Source: Marinilactibacillus piezotolerans (GTDB lineage Bacteria > Bacillota > Bacilli > Lactobacillales > Carnobacteriaceae_A). From it: 64,000 nucleotides of DNA. Location: assembly GCF_900169305.1 (NCBI RefSeq), contig NZ_FWDP01000003.1:1-64000 (forward strand), given 5' to 3'. Every line of letters starts with the position of its first letter. Within the stretch, counting starts at the first letter, position 1. A program made the position numbers and the translations under genes. Below, in pieces: positions 49,773 through 60,463 of this stretch. Below the pieces are notes generated by a model that ran no database searches, was not told the DNA's origin, and was given only the letters and a program-made list of their open reading frames with translations.

Positions 49773-51137
49773 TTACGCATTAATCAGTGATGCACTGACC
49801 GCTTTTCCTTCTGCCAGAAAAGCTTCTTTATTATCCTCAGGAACCATTGACCCGCCTGTTGCCCATGCAATATGTGTTGCTTGTGCTAACTTATTTTTCA
49901 AGTTCTTTGATTTTAAATAAGCTTGCCCTTCCGCTGTTTCCAGTAACTTATGAGGACCTGCCAGCCCCGCTACTGCTGCCGGTTCTAAAAAGATTTCTTC
50001 TCTATCGTAAAGGTTCCATAATAATCTTTTAAATGTGTCATCCTGTAAGCTGTACCCTGCGCTAAAATAGCTGTGCATCAGCTTCGCTACCAGTCCAGAT
50101 GTTCTTGGAACTGCCAAGCCATCCGCAACTGTCAATCCACCTAACCCAATTTCTTCTACAGAAATTTCATCATACAGTTTGGATTCCAGCCCCAGCAGCA
50201 TGCTCGGCATCTTGGTCGGCTCTGCAAAAAAGCAGTGGACATGATCTCCAAATGCTTGCTTCAACCCAAATGTTATCCCGCTTGGTGATCCGCCGATTCC
50301 GCAAGGTAAATAGACAAACAAAGGATGGTTTTCATCTACAGTAATATTCTGTCCTGCCAACTGACGCTTCATACGATAGCCGCCGACAGTATAGCCTAGG
50401 AATAATTCTTCAGAGTGCTCATCATCCACAAAATAACTGTCTGGATTTGCATTTGATTCTGCTCTGCCTTGTTCGACAGCTTTTGAGAAGTTGGTTTTAT
50501 GTTCAATCACTTTTACGCCTTTGGACCGCAGATAATCTTTTTTCCATTGTTTGGCTTCAACAGACATATGCACCGTCACGTTGAATCCTAACTTGCTGCC
50601 CATTGTTCCTACGCTGATCCCTAAGTTGCCGGTTGTTCCCACAGCAAGGTGGTGTTGAGAGAAAAAGTTTTTGAAAGCATCGCTGGCAAAGATGGCATAG
50701 TCTTCATCAATGCTTTTCAGCAGTCCTTTTTCAAGCGCAATCGTTTCTGCATGCTTCAGCACCTCATAAATTGCACCTCTGGCTTTTATCGTTCCAGATA
50801 TAGGAAGCGTATCATCTCTCTTCAACCACAATTTCCCGTTTAATTGCATTTCGCTGACGTCATTCAACCAGCTTTTCATAGAAGAAATCTCTCTTAATTC
50901 TGACTCAATGATGCCGCTGGTTTCTTCAGTCTCTGGAAAAGCGACTCGGATGTAGGCAGCGAATCGCTGTAATCTCGCCTCTGCGTCTTCAATATCTTTT
51001 AAAGAATATTTTGTCTGACGGTTCGCAGTCTCTGTTTCAGTATAAGCAGGGTTCATCCAGAACACTTCTTTACCTGAGGCGATTTCTTTAATCATCTGGC
51101 TCTGTTCTGTAAACTCTCCTGCAAATTCCTCTGTCAT
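49773..51137 (-). CDS. dsdA: D-serine ammonia-lyase
   Basis: A 454-residue PLP enzyme of the DsdA group that deaminates D-serine to pyruvate and ammonia. KRDDTLPISGTIKARGAIYEVL contains the PLP lysine, shown here as SGTIKARG; VGTTGNLGISVG and LPCGIGGSPSGITFG are cofactor loops. ATG 51137 follows AAAGGA by nine bases; the ATG six codons earlier overlaps that site. Divergent from a threonine/serine exporter pair. A TGC-TACAAT extended -10 box lies at 51219-51227 region on the minus strand. Protects against or feeds on D-serine. Confidence 0.93.
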   Translation of the reverse strand: MTEEFAGEFTEQSQMIKEIASGKEVFWMNPAYTETETANRQTKYSLKDIEDAEARLQRFAAYIRVAFPETEETSGIIESELREISSMKSWLNDVSEMQLNGKLWLKRDDTLPISGTIKARGAIYEVLKHAETIALEKGLLKSIDEDYAIFASDAFKNFFSQHHLAVGTTGNLGISVGTMGSKLGFNVTVHMSVEAKQWKKDYLRSKGVKVIEHKTNFSKAVEQGRAESNANPDSYFVDDEHSEELFLGYTVGGYRMKRQLAGQNITVDENHPLFVYLPCGIGGSPSGITFGLKQAFGDHVHCFFAEPTKMPSMLLGLESKLYDEISVEEIGLGGLTVADGLAVPRTSGLVAKLMHSYFSAGYSLQDDTFKRLLWNLYDREEIFLEPAAVAGLAGPHKLLETAEGQAYLKSKNLKNKLAQATHIAWATGGSMVPEDNKEAFLAEGKAVSASLINA

Positions 51138-51475
51138 TTTAGTCAATCCTTTCATATTTCAGATTTCTGTCTGTTTATTTTAAGTAGTCACTGACTCTCG
51201 GTGCACTTTTGCATCTCGTTTATTGTAGCACACTATTCATTTTGCAAAAGGGATAATTTATTTTCCATCATAAGATTCTCATATTCTTTATATAATTCTG
51301 TCAAATCCTCTTTTCACCTTACAAAACTTTGCTGTACCAGCGGAAAATAGACTCGTTGGAAAATATACAAATTTTCCTGTTTGTTTTCTATTTGTTCTCC
51401 ATCTGTTTTCTATCGATTTTTCAGAATAGAATCGTTATACTAAGCATGATGAGTTTTTAGAAGAGAGGGACCGCA

Positions 51476-52234
51476 GTGGAAAATTATCCAGTTGCCGATA
51501 TTTTAGATGTCTGTGTTGAGGCAGGAAGAGTCATGCTTGAAAACGGGGCTGAGACTTACCGAGTTGAAGATACACTTTACCGAATTGCCAAGAGTTACGG
51601 GCTGACGTATATTAATGTTTTTGTTGTACCTACTGCATTAATCATAACGGTTCAGGGAAAAGACAAACAAGATCATACAGAGCTTCTGAGAATGACAGAC
51701 CGACAAACGAATTTAGAGAAAGTATCAAAGGTAAATGATCTTTCCAGACAATTAACGGAAACCATTCTGTCGCCTGATGAAGTAAAGGAGCTGCTGCAAG
51801 CTATTAAAGAAACGCCCAGGAACTTCAATCAGAGGCAGCGAAACCTTGCTATAGCATGCGCCTGTGGCTGTTTTCCGCTGTTATTCGGAGGAACCTATAA
51901 TGATATGCTGCCTTCTTTCATTGCCGGCGGCCTAGGACATCTATTGTTTGATATCGTCAACCGCTGGACGAATGTGAGCTTTTTTGCCGAAATGGTCGCA
52001 TCCTTTTTTATTGGATTATGTGCGGTTTTTTTCATATCGTTAGGCATTGGGAACAATGTTAATACCGTTATCATCGGCAGTGTAATGTGTCTTGTACCGG
52101 GAATGGCCATCACCAATAGTTTCCGGGATCTCATGGCAGGTCATTTACTTGCTGGAGTAGCCGTTGTCGCAAAAGCGCTGCTGACGGCTGGTGCAATCGG
52201 TATCGGTATTGCATTAGTATTGACCTTTTTGTAA
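51476..52234 (+). CDS. threonine/serine exporter, ThrE N-terminal half
   Basis: A 252-residue membrane protein of the ThrE/YjjP family. The soluble front part has AGRVMLENGAETYRVEDTL and FVVPTALIITV; about five helices follow with FLIGLCAVFFIS-like segments. Together with the next small gene (YjjB type) it makes a two-part exporter for threonine or serine. It starts at GTG 51476, five bases after AGAGGGA. A TATACT box lies at 51436-51441. The divergent dsdA suggests a link to serine metabolism. Confidence 0.87.
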   Translation: MENYPVADILDVCVEAGRVMLENGAETYRVEDTLYRIAKSYGLTYINVFVVPTALIITVQGKDKQDHTELLRMTDRQTNLEKVSKVNDLSRQLTETILSPDEVKELLQAIKETPRNFNQRQRNLAIACACGCFPLLFGGTYNDMLPSFIAGGLGHLLFDIVNRWTNVSFFAEMVASFFIGLCAVFFISLGIGNNVNTVIIGSVMCLVPGMAITNSFRDLMAGHLLAGVAVVAKALLTAGAIGIGIALVLTFL

Positions 52235-52288
52235 GGTTCTATTTATCCATCTGAAAGAACTGCTGAATTCAAACAAGGAGTCTTGTCT

Positions 52289-52756
52289 ATGTTACTAGAA
52301 TATATAACCTATTTCCTGGCTGCTTTTATTGCTACGATCGGTTTTGGCATTTTGTATAATGTGCCGACTAGAACTATCTTTGCTTCCAGTATTGCTGGCG
52401 CAGCCGGCTGGGTCATCTATTATTATTTGTCTTTTGAATTGAAGCTGGATTATTTTGTCGGTGCCGGCGTCGCAGCTTTTACCGTAGCCAACTGCAGTCA
52501 GTGGTTCGCCCGCTACTATCGGATGCCTGTGATCGTCTTCGCCATCCCCGGTATCATCCCGCTTGTTCCAGGAGGCTCTGCTTATAACATGATGCGGGCA
52601 TTTATCGAAGGAAATTCTAATCTAGCCTTTATGTTCGCTACGGAAACCTTTCTAGTTTCCGGCGCAATTGCTCTAGGCCTATCTGTCAACAGTGGTTTGC
52701 TGCAAGTGTTGTCTTCAAAAACACTGAACCGAAGAGGCAAGCGCTATTTGCCCTGA
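52289..52756 (+). CDS. threonine/serine exporter, ThrE C-terminal half (YjjB type)
   Basis: A 155-residue membrane protein with four or five helices. IGFGILYNVPTRTIFASSIAGAAGW is the family start and VIVFAIPGIIPLVPGGSAYNMMRA is the ThrE_2 signature, seen as PGIIPLVPGGSAY. It pairs with the preceding YjjP-type protein. ATG 52289 follows AAGGAG by eight bases. Strong terminator downstream. Confidence 0.88.
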   Translation: MLLEYITYFLAAFIATIGFGILYNVPTRTIFASSIAGAAGWVIYYYLSFELKLDYFVGAGVAAFTVANCSQWFARYYRMPVIVFAIPGIIPLVPGGSAYNMMRAFIEGNSNLAFMFATETFLVSGAIALGLSVNSGLLQVLSSKTLNRRGKRYLP

Positions 52757-52766
52757 TTTATCATTC

Positions 52767-52812
52767 AAAAAACCCTCTTTCCCGATATCGATCGAGTAAA
52801 GAGGGTTTTTTT
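52767..52812. terminator. bidirectional terminator
   Basis: AAAAAACCCTCTTT pairs with AAAGAGGGTTTTTTT around an inner ATCGAT region; ends the convergent exporter and peptidase genes. Confidence 0.86.
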
Positions 52813-52816
52813 ATAC

Positions 52817-54310
52817 TTAAATATAAAGTGCAGGATCGACAAATCTTCCATTCTTGCGAACTTCAAAGTGAAGATGGACACCCGTTGACAAACCGGTCGT
52901 ACCCATTACAGCAATTCTTTGTCCTTGAGAAACGCTCTGTCCTGCAGTGACACTGACGCCAGGCTGCAGATGCGCATAAAGGGTTTCAAATCCATTCCCA
53001 TGATTGATTTTAATATAAAACCCATAACTGCTGCTGTAGCTGGAAATCGTCACTGTACCGCTGGCAGCTGCTAGAATCGCTCCTTTACCGGCAATATCGA
53101 TACCGTTGTGCATTTTACGTTCTCCCGTAACCGGGTGACTTCTCATTCCGAATCCAGAAGAAATATAACCGCTGGCCGGACGTATGAATGTTGCTGACGG
53201 TGATTCAGGTTTGACGGTTTCTTCCTCAGGCTCTTCTTCTGCCGGCTGTTCTTTTACTGGATCTGGTGCAAGTTCCGAATCAGTATCAGGGACTGCCGGT
53301 TCTTCAACTGGCTGTTCATTCGGCTGATTTTCTGATACTGACTCTTCTGCTTCGTCAATCTGATTGTCAGAGCTGCTAGGTTTCACTTCATTCTCTACTG
53401 CTTTTTCTGCAGCTGCAGCTTCTTCTGCCGCATTCCTTGCTAATGCTTCCTGTTCGCGTTGTTCAGCGGCTTCTTTCTCTGCAGTCAATTGAGCAATACG
53501 TTCTTGTTCAGCCTGCTGCTCTGCTAGAATCCGATCTTTTTCTGTTTCAATCTGACTTTCTACGGTCTCAGATTCTTTAGCTAAGAGATACTGTTCCTGT
53601 ACAAAAGCTTCTTTTTCTGCAGCGGTCATTTGGTACAGATCAGCTACATGAGCAATCTGGCTATCCAACTCTTCCTGTTGTGCAGCCATTTCTCCCCTAG
53701 TACTTTCCATTTTTATTAATAATTCTGTTACAGCTTCTTTTTCAAATTGCATTTGAGCTTCAGCTTTGATAATTGCCTTCTGATCGCGTATTTGATCTTC
53801 AACGATTTGCTGATTGGCTTTCACAAGTTGGCTGACAACACCTAGACGGCTCATGACTTCTGCAAAATCTTCAGCAGCAAGTATAGTATGTATAATGTTA
53901 GAGGCGTTCCACTCTGTTTGTGTAGCTCTCGCTTGTGTTTCCAATTTATGATTTCGTTTTTCAATGGCTAGGTTCAGTTCATCTATTTCGCTTTGCAGCA
54001 TAACAATTTCGGCATTTGTTTCTTCTAAGCGCAAACTTTGCTTTTCGAGCCCGCTAATCAGCTTGTCTAATTCCAGCTGAAGCGATTGAATCTGAGACTC
54101 TAGCGCTGCTCGCTCACTATCTAACGCTTTTAATTCACTTTCTTGTTGTTCAATATCGTCTTCTACCTCATGCGAACGATCTTCTATCTTTTCCTGTTCT
54201 TCCTGTAATTCATTTAGTGTGTCTTCAGCGTGAACGGGCTGGATCCGGCTTGTGCCGACACTAGATAAGAGAAGCGTTGTCATGGAGGCAGCTAACCATC
54301 TTTTTCTCAA
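52817..54310 (-). CDS. secreted coiled-coil M23 peptidase (EnvC/PcsB-like)
   Basis: A 497-residue exported protein: signal peptide (about 1-28, ending PVHA), a long coiled coil (about 30-290) rich in Glu, Gln and Ala, an acidic Pro/Glu linker (about 300-365), and a C-terminal M23 domain. The metal site is seen in HPVTGERKMHNGIDIA and GVHLHFEVRKNG. Such proteins cut or activate the cutting of peptidoglycan during division, often with FtsEX. No ftsEX gene is adjacent. Full-length and with all zinc ligands, so probably active. Confidence 0.88.
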   Translation of the reverse strand: MRKRWLAASMTTLLLSSVGTSRIQPVHAEDTLNELQEEQEKIEDRSHEVEDDIEQQESELKALDSERAALESQIQSLQLELDKLISGLEKQSLRLEETNAEIVMLQSEIDELNLAIEKRNHKLETQARATQTEWNASNIIHTILAAEDFAEVMSRLGVVSQLVKANQQIVEDQIRDQKAIIKAEAQMQFEKEAVTELLIKMESTRGEMAAQQEELDSQIAHVADLYQMTAAEKEAFVQEQYLLAKESETVESQIETEKDRILAEQQAEQERIAQLTAEKEAAEQREQEALARNAAEEAAAAEKAVENEVKPSSSDNQIDEAEESVSENQPNEQPVEEPAVPDTDSELAPDPVKEQPAEEEPEEETVKPESPSATFIRPASGYISSGFGMRSHPVTGERKMHNGIDIAGKGAILAAASGTVTISSYSSSYGFYIKINHGNGFETLYAHLQPGVSVTAGQSVSQGQRIAVMGTTGLSTGVHLHFEVRKNGRFVDPALYI

Positions 54311-54453
54311 ATGGATTCCCCCAATACCAGATATTCTATTTTTTAAATCGGTTTACTTATATTGAGTATAATAGACTGCTATTAGAATGGGAAACAGATT
54401 GAGCCGATTTCTTTATTACAGTTTCGTTACTTGAATAAGTTCACACAAAGCTT
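54311..54453. other. short gap between purD and the peptidase gene
   Basis: No clear terminator for the purine operon is visible here. On the minus strand TATTATACT near 54364-54375 may be the -10 box of the peptidase gene. Confidence 0.4.
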
Positions 54454-55722
54454 TTATTTACAATTCTTCTGCTTTGCTTTGTCTCCTATATCTTTTCGGT
54501 AGATTAACTGCTGTTTATCGTTTTGATTCAGCCAATCATAAATGAGCGATTGTGCTGCTTCGATGGTTTCTCCTGCTGCGGCTGCCAAGTAGATTCTTCC
54601 GCCATTTGAAACGAGCTGCTGATTCCTTTCAGTTACTCCAGCAAAGAAAAGTTCTACCGACTCTGAAGCGGTTAAGTCTAATGGGATTTCTTTTTCATAA
54701 GCTTCTGGATAACCTTTTGCTGCTACTACTACCCCAAGGTCTATCCCTTCCTGTTTCCACTTCAATTCCGGCTCCTTCCCTTCCAACACTGACGTAATGA
54801 CCTCAGCCAAATCAGACTCAAGACGATTCAGTACTACTTGTGTTTCCGGGTCTCCAAAGCGCGCATTGAACTCTATCGTTTTTGGTCCTTCATCCGTTGC
54901 AATGATCCCAGCATACAAAATACCTTTAAATGGTGCACCCTTTGCACTCATCCCTTTTGCTGCAGGCACAAGGATTTTTTCAATTGCTGCATCAACTGTT
55001 GCTTCCGGAATATGCCGCACCGGAGCATAAGCCCCCATCCCGCCTGTATTAGGCCCTTTGTCCTGCTCCAGCAGTCGCTTGTGGTCTTGAGAAATCGGCA
55101 TAGGATAAATCTGGTCTCCGTTGACAAAGGCCATTAGTGAAAATTCTTCTCCAATCAAGCATTCTTCAATGACCACGCTTGCTGAAGAATCTCCAAACTT
55201 ATTATCTTGCATCATTTCTTTTAGAGCTGTTTGGGCTTCTGCAGCGGTTTCTGCCACCACTACCCCTTTTCCGGCAGCTAGTCCGTCGGCTTTGATTACA
55301 ATCGGCGCCCCCTGTTCAGCAAGATAGGCTTTGGCGGTCTCATAATCGGTAAACGTCTGATAGTCAGCTGTCGGAATCCTTTGCTGGGTCATCAGTTGTT
55401 TTGCAAAACGTTTTGACGCTTCAATTTGTGTTGCGGCTTGCGAAGGACCAAAAACTTTTAACCCTTCCGCTTCAAATGCATCTGCCAGACCATTAAAAAG
55501 CGGGACTTCTGGTCCTATAATCGTCCAAGCCACTTTATGGTTTTTAGCAAATTCAATTAGGCTTTTATGATCATCTTGCTCAATCGCTGCAGTTTCAATA
55601 CCATCTCTTTTCATACCAGGATTTCCCGGAAGACAGTAAACAGAGTGGACTTTGGGACTTTTTTTCAGTTTTTTTGCGATGGCATGCTCGCGTCCGCCGC
55701 TGCCGATAACCAGAAGCTTCAT
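54454..55722 (-). CDS. purD: phosphoribosylamine--glycine ligase
   Basis: A 422-residue ATP-grasp enzyme for the second step of purine synthesis. VIGSGGREHAIAKKL opens the protein; GPEVPLFNGLADAFE, ADGLAAGKGVVVAE, GPNTGGMGAYAP and EFNARFGDPETQVVL are the family signatures. AGAGGA precedes the ATG. Last gene of purCSQLFMNHD. An intrinsic terminator lies between it and purH, so its expression may be lower than the rest. Confidence 0.96.
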   Translation of the reverse strand: MKLLVIGSGGREHAIAKKLKKSPKVHSVYCLPGNPGMKRDGIETAAIEQDDHKSLIEFAKNHKVAWTIIGPEVPLFNGLADAFEAEGLKVFGPSQAATQIEASKRFAKQLMTQQRIPTADYQTFTDYETAKAYLAEQGAPIVIKADGLAAGKGVVVAETAAEAQTALKEMMQDNKFGDSSASVVIEECLIGEEFSLMAFVNGDQIYPMPISQDHKRLLEQDKGPNTGGMGAYAPVRHIPEATVDAAIEKILVPAAKGMSAKGAPFKGILYAGIIATDEGPKTIEFNARFGDPETQVVLNRLESDLAEVITSVLEGKEPELKWKQEGIDLGVVVAAKGYPEAYEKEIPLDLTASESVELFFAGVTERNQQLVSNGGRIYLAAAAGETIEAAQSLIYDWLNQNDKQQLIYRKDIGDKAKQKNCK

Positions 55723-55750
55723 TTTTATTCCTCTTTTCGTTTTTTCTGTT

Positions 55751-55785
55751 AAAAAACGAAAGAGAAGGCACCCTCTCTTTCGTTC
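55751..55785 (-). terminator. terminator between purH and purD
   Basis: Minus strand AACGAAAGAG pairs with CTCTTTCGTT (55755-55784, eleven base pairs with the inner A-T) and is followed by a run of six T residues. It lies within the operon in the 75-bp purH-purD gap. Confidence 0.78.
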
Positions 55786-55796
55786 ATCTGACTTTC

Positions 55797-57332
55797 TTAA
55801 TGTCTGAAGTGACGCGTAGCCGTTGTCACCATGGCAATGCCGTATTCATTGGCTTTATCGATCGAGTCTTGGTCTTTGATGCTTCCGCCTGGTTGAATAA
55901 TGGCTTTGATGCCATGTTTTGCTGCATACTCCACACTGTCGTTCATTGGGAAAAAGGCATCGCTGGCCAGAACGGCACCTTCTGCCAGTTCCCCAGCTTG
56001 CTCAATGGCAATCTTCACTGCACCGACACGGTTCATCTGCCCAGCTCCGATGCCTAAAGTACGATTTGTATTTCCAACTACAATAGCATTACTTTTAACG
56101 TGTTTCACAACTTTCCAGTTCAGCTCTAGGGCTTTTAATTGCTCTGGTGTTGGTTCCGTCTCTGTCACGACTTTCCATTCCGGTTTATCTGTTTCTGCTA
56201 TCCAGTCCTGGTCTTGGATCAATAAACCGCCTAAAACAGAAACAAATTCTTTTCCTGCTGATGCAGCTTCTGAAAAATCCAGCTTCAACAGGCGAATATT
56301 TTTCTTAGAACTTAATTTTTCAAAAGCGGCTTCTGTAAACGCTGGTGCAATAACGATTTCCAGGAAAATCTTATGCAGTTTTTCAGCCAATTCAAGTGTG
56401 ACTTCACGGTTCAAGACAACAATTCCGCCAAAGATCGAGATGCTGTCCGCTTCATACGCACGGTCAAAGGCTTCTTCGATCGTATCTCCGATTCCGATTC
56501 CGCATGGATTCATATGTTTCACTGCCACAGCAGCCGGTTCGTCGAATTCACGTGCCATTCGAATCGCAGCATCCGCATCCTTGATATTATTATAAGATAA
56601 TGCTTTTCCGTGTAATTGTTCAGCTTTTGCAATTGAGAACGGACCTGCCATTGGGTCTTCGTAAAATACAGCTGATTGATGACTGTTTTCACCGTAGCGC
56701 AATGTCTGTTTTTTATTGTACGTCAGAGTAACTGATTCTCTGTCTTCTTCGCCAGATCGTTCTGTCAGGTAGTCTGCAATGAGCGCATCATATCGGGCTG
56801 TATGACGAAACACTTTTGCTGCTAATGTTTTTCTGGTTTCCAGACTGGTTTGACCATCTGCTTTCAATTCATCAATGACTTTGCTGTAATCATCAGCATC
56901 TACAACGACTGTGACCGCAGCAAAATTCTTCGCTGCACTGCGCAGCATACTCGGTCCGCCGATATCGATCTGTTCAATCGCTTCTTCAGGTGTAACGCCT
57001 GTCTTGGAGATCGTTTCTTTAAATGGATAAAGATTTACGCATACAAAGTCGATCGGTGTAATGCCGTGCTCTTCCATCGCATCCATGTGACTGTTCAATT
57101 CTCTGCGTCCAAGTAATCCTCCATGAATAAGCGGATGCAGCGTTTTTACCCTGCCATCCATCATTTCAGGAAAACCCGTTACCGCTTCAATTGAAATGGT
57201 TGAAATACCGGCTTTTTCTAATACGCTTTTTGTTCCGCCAGTAGAAATAATTTCAATTTCCTGCTCCGATAATGCTTTCGCAAAATCTACAATACCTGTC
57301 TTGTCTGATACACTGATCAGTGCTCGCTTCAT
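55797..57332 (-). CDS. purH: bifunctional AICAR transformylase/IMP cyclohydrolase
   Basis: A 511-residue enzyme for the last two purine steps. The N-terminal MGS-like cyclohydrolase has [14 protein letters not shown] and [13 protein letters not shown]; the transformylase has [27 protein letters not shown] and [14 protein letters not shown]. It uses 10-formyl-THF made by fhs/folD. It overlaps purN by four bases (ATGA). Confidence 0.97.
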   Translation of the reverse strand: MKRALISVSDKTGIVDFAKALSEQEIEIISTGGTKSVLEKAGISTISIEAVTGFPEMMDGRVKTLHPLIHGGLLGRRELNSHMDAMEEHGITPIDFVCVNLYPFKETISKTGVTPEEAIEQIDIGGPSMLRSAAKNFAAVTVVVDADDYSKVIDELKADGQTSLETRKTLAAKVFRHTARYDALIADYLTERSGEEDRESVTLTYNKKQTLRYGENSHQSAVFYEDPMAGPFSIAKAEQLHGKALSYNNIKDADAAIRMAREFDEPAAVAVKHMNPCGIGIGDTIEEAFDRAYEADSISIFGGIVVLNREVTLELAEKLHKIFLEIVIAPAFTEAAFEKLSSKKNIRLLKLDFSEAASAGKEFVSVLGGLLIQDQDWIAETDKPEWKVVTETEPTPEQLKALELNWKVVKHVKSNAIVVGNTNRTLGIGAGQMNRVGAVKIAIEQAGELAEGAVLASDAFFPMNDSVEYAAKHGIKAIIQPGGSIKDQDSIDKANEYGIAMVTTATRHFRH

Positions 57333-57934
57333 GTTCTAACCTGCTCCTTTTTCAGCTTTTCAATATAAAACTCAATAACTCTAGGATACATCATATGCTC
57401 TAGAGTATGTATCTTTTCTTCAAGAGTTTCCAGCGTGTCTGTTGATTCAACGGTTATTTTTTCTTGAGCAAGGATAGGTCCGGTATCAATCCCTTGATCA
57501 ACCAAGTGCACGGTGACGCCTGTTTCCGCCGCGCCATCCTTATAGGCGTCTGCAATCCCTTGTCTCCCTGGATAAAGCGGCAGCAAAGAAGGATGAATAT
57601 TCAAGATGCGGTTCGGATAAGCTTGAAGCAAGGTTTGTCCTATGATGCGCATATATCCGGCTAGTACAATCAGGTCGATGTTTTCCTGGTTTAATTGAAT
57701 CAGTATCTCTTCCTCGTACGCTGCTTTATCTGGAAACTGTTCCGGCTTCAGCATAACAAATGGAATGCTGAACTGTTTTGCCCGTTCTATAACGTAAGCA
57801 TCTGGTTTATCGCATATTAAAAGGCCGATTTCCGCATCCAGTTCCCCTGCTTTTCCGGCTTGGACAATCGCTTCAAAGTTTGTGCCGCTGCCCGAAGCAA
57901 AGACTGCCATTCTGAAACGGTTCTGATTATCCAA
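57329..57934 (-). CDS. purN: phosphoribosylglycinamide formyltransferase
   Basis: A 201-residue formyltransferase. [16 protein letters not shown] is the substrate loop, LAGYMRIIG and [12 protein letters not shown] the catalytic Asn-His region, and [14 protein letters not shown] the catalytic Asp. TTG 57934 is proposed as start (nine bases after GAGG), giving an eight-base overlap with purM; an ATG at 57910 is the alternative. Uses 10-formyl-THF. Confidence 0.93.
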   Translation of the reverse strand: MDNQNRFRMAVFASGSGTNFEAIVQAGKAGELDAEIGLLICDKPDAYVIERAKQFSIPFVMLKPEQFPDKAAYEEEILIQLNQENIDLIVLAGYMRIIGQTLLQAYPNRILNIHPSLLPLYPGRQGIADAYKDGAAETGVTVHLVDQGIDTGPILAQEKITVESTDTLETLEEKIHTLEHMMYPRVIEFYIEKLKKEQVRT

Positions 57935-58970
57935 ATACGATCGCCTCATTCTGTTCAATGCTTTTTTCGATAACTTCCCCTATAACCGTTCCTTGTTCTC
58001 CCGTTCGTTCCAGTTTATTTAACACTTGTTCAGTCAGCTCTGGAGAGACCGCCAAGACCATTCCAATCCCCATATTGAAAATCTCATACATTTCTTTTGA
58101 ATTCAGATTTCCTTCTTTTTCCAGCAAATTGAAAATCTCCGGTACTTTCCAAGTCCCTTTTTTGATTTCTGCTGTCAGTCCTTCTGGAAGCATTCGAGGC
58201 AGATTTTCCACAAATCCCCCGCCTGTAATGTGTGAGATACCATGAATCAACTGTTCTCTGATTAACGGCAGCACTGAAGAAACATAAATTTTAGTCGGTT
58301 CCAGCAATACTTCTCCTAACGTCTTGCCGTTCTGTTCATCAAATCGTGTATCTAATGTATACCCGTTCTGTTCAAAAAACACTTTTCTGACTAAAGAATA
58401 CCCGTTTGAGTGGATTCCGCTAGAAGGCAGACCAATCAGTACATCTCCGGGTTTTACTTTGTCGGCCGTTAACAGTTCAGTCTTTTCAGCCACGCCTACA
58501 CAAAATCCTGCAAGATCATACTCTTGTTCTCCATACATGTCCGGCATCTCAGCAGTTTCTCCCCCGATCAACGCTGCACCAGCTTGTACACAACCATCAG
58601 AGACTCCGGAAACAATTTGTTCCATTCTTTCTGGAACCGTCTTGCCTGCTGCAATATAATCCAGAAAATACAGCGGTTCTGCTCCCTGAGCCAAAATGTC
58701 ATTCACACACATTGCGACACAATCAATTCCGATCGTGTCGTGTTTGTCTTGTTGAATAGCCAGCAATAACTTGGTCCCTACTCCATCTGTTCCAGAAACC
58801 AGTACAGGTTCTTTTACCTTTATACTGGATAAATCAAATGCGCCGCCAAATCCGCCCAACGCCCCCATCACTCCCAGGCGCTCTGTTCGTTTCGCATGTT
58901 TCTTGATTCGTTCAACTGTTTCGTAACCAGCTTCTACATCTACTCCAGCATTGGTATACGCATTTCCCAT
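57927..58970 (-). CDS. purM: phosphoribosylformylglycinamidine cyclo-ligase
   Basis: A 347-residue AIR synthase. GAFGGAFDL-like [42 protein letters not shown] and [17 protein letters not shown] are present, and [13 protein letters not shown] is the second-half signature. AGGAGG precedes the ATG. Between purF and purN. Confidence 0.96.
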   Translation of the reverse strand: MGNAYTNAGVDVEAGYETVERIKKHAKRTERLGVMGALGGFGGAFDLSSIKVKEPVLVSGTDGVGTKLLLAIQQDKHDTIGIDCVAMCVNDILAQGAEPLYFLDYIAAGKTVPERMEQIVSGVSDGCVQAGAALIGGETAEMPDMYGEQEYDLAGFCVGVAEKTELLTADKVKPGDVLIGLPSSGIHSNGYSLVRKVFFEQNGYTLDTRFDEQNGKTLGEVLLEPTKIYVSSVLPLIREQLIHGISHITGGGFVENLPRMLPEGLTAEIKKGTWKVPEIFNLLEKEGNLNSKEMYEIFNMGIGMVLAVSPELTEQVLNKLERTGEQGTVIGEVIEKSIEQNEAIVFG

Positions 58971-59011
58971 TTAAATGGACCTCCTGATTGCTTTTTTGAT
59001 AAAAGTTACTA

Positions 59012-60463
59012 TTACGCCATCATCGGATTTCGTTCATTGATTTTTTCCAGTGTATTTAAATAGTCCGTTTCATAATCAAATAACGGGGTTGGATAATCCC
59101 CTGTAAAATACGCCATACAAAGTCCATTATGAGGAGCATCAAATTTCAATCCGATGGAATCCACTGTTCCCTCAATGCTTAAAAAGGACAGACTGTCTGC
59201 CCCGATGGCTTCTCTGATTTCTTCAACTGAATGATCCGCTGCAATCAGTTCTTTTTGGTTTTGAATATCAATTCCGTAAAAACAGGGATACTTAAGTGGC
59301 GGCGAAGAGATTCGGACATGAACTTCCGCTGCTCCGGCGTCTTTCAGTAATTGTACGATCCGTTTGCTGGTCGTGCCGCGTACGATCGAATCATCTACCA
59401 TGATCACTTTTTTCCCGGCAACTACCCCTCTGACGGCAGAAAGTTTCATCCGCACCCCTTGTTCGCGGAGTTCTTGCGTCGGTTGAATAAATGTTCTAGC
59501 CACATACTGATTTTTGACCAGTCCCATCTCATAAGGGATACCGCTCTCTTCTGCATACCCGCTTGCTGCGGATAATGAAGAATTGGGAACCCCGATCACC
59601 ATGTCGGCTTCGATCGGTGCTTCTTTCGCTAGGGTTCTGCCCATATTTTTTCTAGCCGTATGCACGTTAACTCCGGCAATATTAGAATCAGGTCTGGCAA
59701 AGTAGATGTATTCCATAGAACAGATCTGCATCAGTGTGTCTTCTGTGTACGTGTCGATCGTGTAGCCTTCGTCGTTTATGATGACGATTTCTCCTGGCTG
59801 TACGGAGCGGACAAAGGTTGCCCCGACAACATCAAGCGCACATGTTTCGCTGGCCAATACGTAAGCCCCGTTCTCCATCTGTCCGATTGACAAGGGACGA
59901 AATCCGTTTGGGTCGAGTGCACCAATCATTGCATCCGGCGTCATCATCAAATAAGCAAAGGCACCTTTGATCGCATTCAGACTTTCTTTGATTCTTTCCA
60001 TTAGCGTGGCTCTTTTGCTTCTGCGAATCAAGTGCATCAAGACTTCAGTGTCTGAGTTAGAGTGAAAAATAGCGCCCTCTTTTTCTAATCCCCTTCTTAA
60101 AGTCGAGGCATTGATGAGATTGCCATTATGCGCCAGTGCAATTTCTTCATCATGGAATTTAAACAAAAACGGCTGGATATTTAAAATGCTGTTGCTGCCG
60201 GCTGTGCTGTAGCGTACGTGTCCGATCGCTGCTTCTCCAGTCAATCGTTCAATCTCTCTTTCATCTTTAAACACCTCTGAAAGCAGCCCTAAATCGCGGT
60301 GGCCTTTCAAGCGCCCCTGATGATTGGCAACAATTCCAGCACCTTCCTGCCCTCTGTGCTGAAGACTGTGCAGACCGAAGTAAGTCAATCTCGCTGCATC
60401 CGGATGACCCCAGACGCCAAAAACGCCGCATTCTTCATTTAAGCTTTTGATTTCAGCAACCAA
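59012..60463 (-). CDS. purF: amidophosphoribosyltransferase
   Basis: The 483-residue enzyme makes phosphoribosylamine, the first step of purine synthesis. TTG 60463 is the start (seven bases after GGAGG), giving the propeptide [11 protein letters not shown] before Cys12, the N-terminal nucleophile after self-cleavage, as in B. subtilis. [25 protein letters not shown] and [15 protein letters not shown] (PRPP loop) are present. Of the four iron-sulfur cysteines of the Bacillus enzyme, three seem kept; the last (CxxC near the C terminus) reads CMAY. Overlaps purL by 25 bases. Confidence 0.95.
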   Translation of the reverse strand: MVAEIKSLNEECGVFGVWGHPDAARLTYFGLHSLQHRGQEGAGIVANHQGRLKGHRDLGLLSEVFKDEREIERLTGEAAIGHVRYSTAGSNSILNIQPFLFKFHDEEIALAHNGNLINASTLRRGLEKEGAIFHSNSDTEVLMHLIRRSKRATLMERIKESLNAIKGAFAYLMMTPDAMIGALDPNGFRPLSIGQMENGAYVLASETCALDVVGATFVRSVQPGEIVIINDEGYTIDTYTEDTLMQICSMEYIYFARPDSNIAGVNVHTARKNMGRTLAKEAPIEADMVIGVPNSSLSAASGYAEESGIPYEMGLVKNQYVARTFIQPTQELREQGVRMKLSAVRGVVAGKKVIMVDDSIVRGTTSKRIVQLLKDAGAAEVHVRISSPPLKYPCFYGIDIQNQKELIAADHSVEEIREAIGADSLSFLSIEGTVDSIGLKFDAPHNGLCMAYFTGDYPTPLFDYETDYLNTLEKINERNPMMA

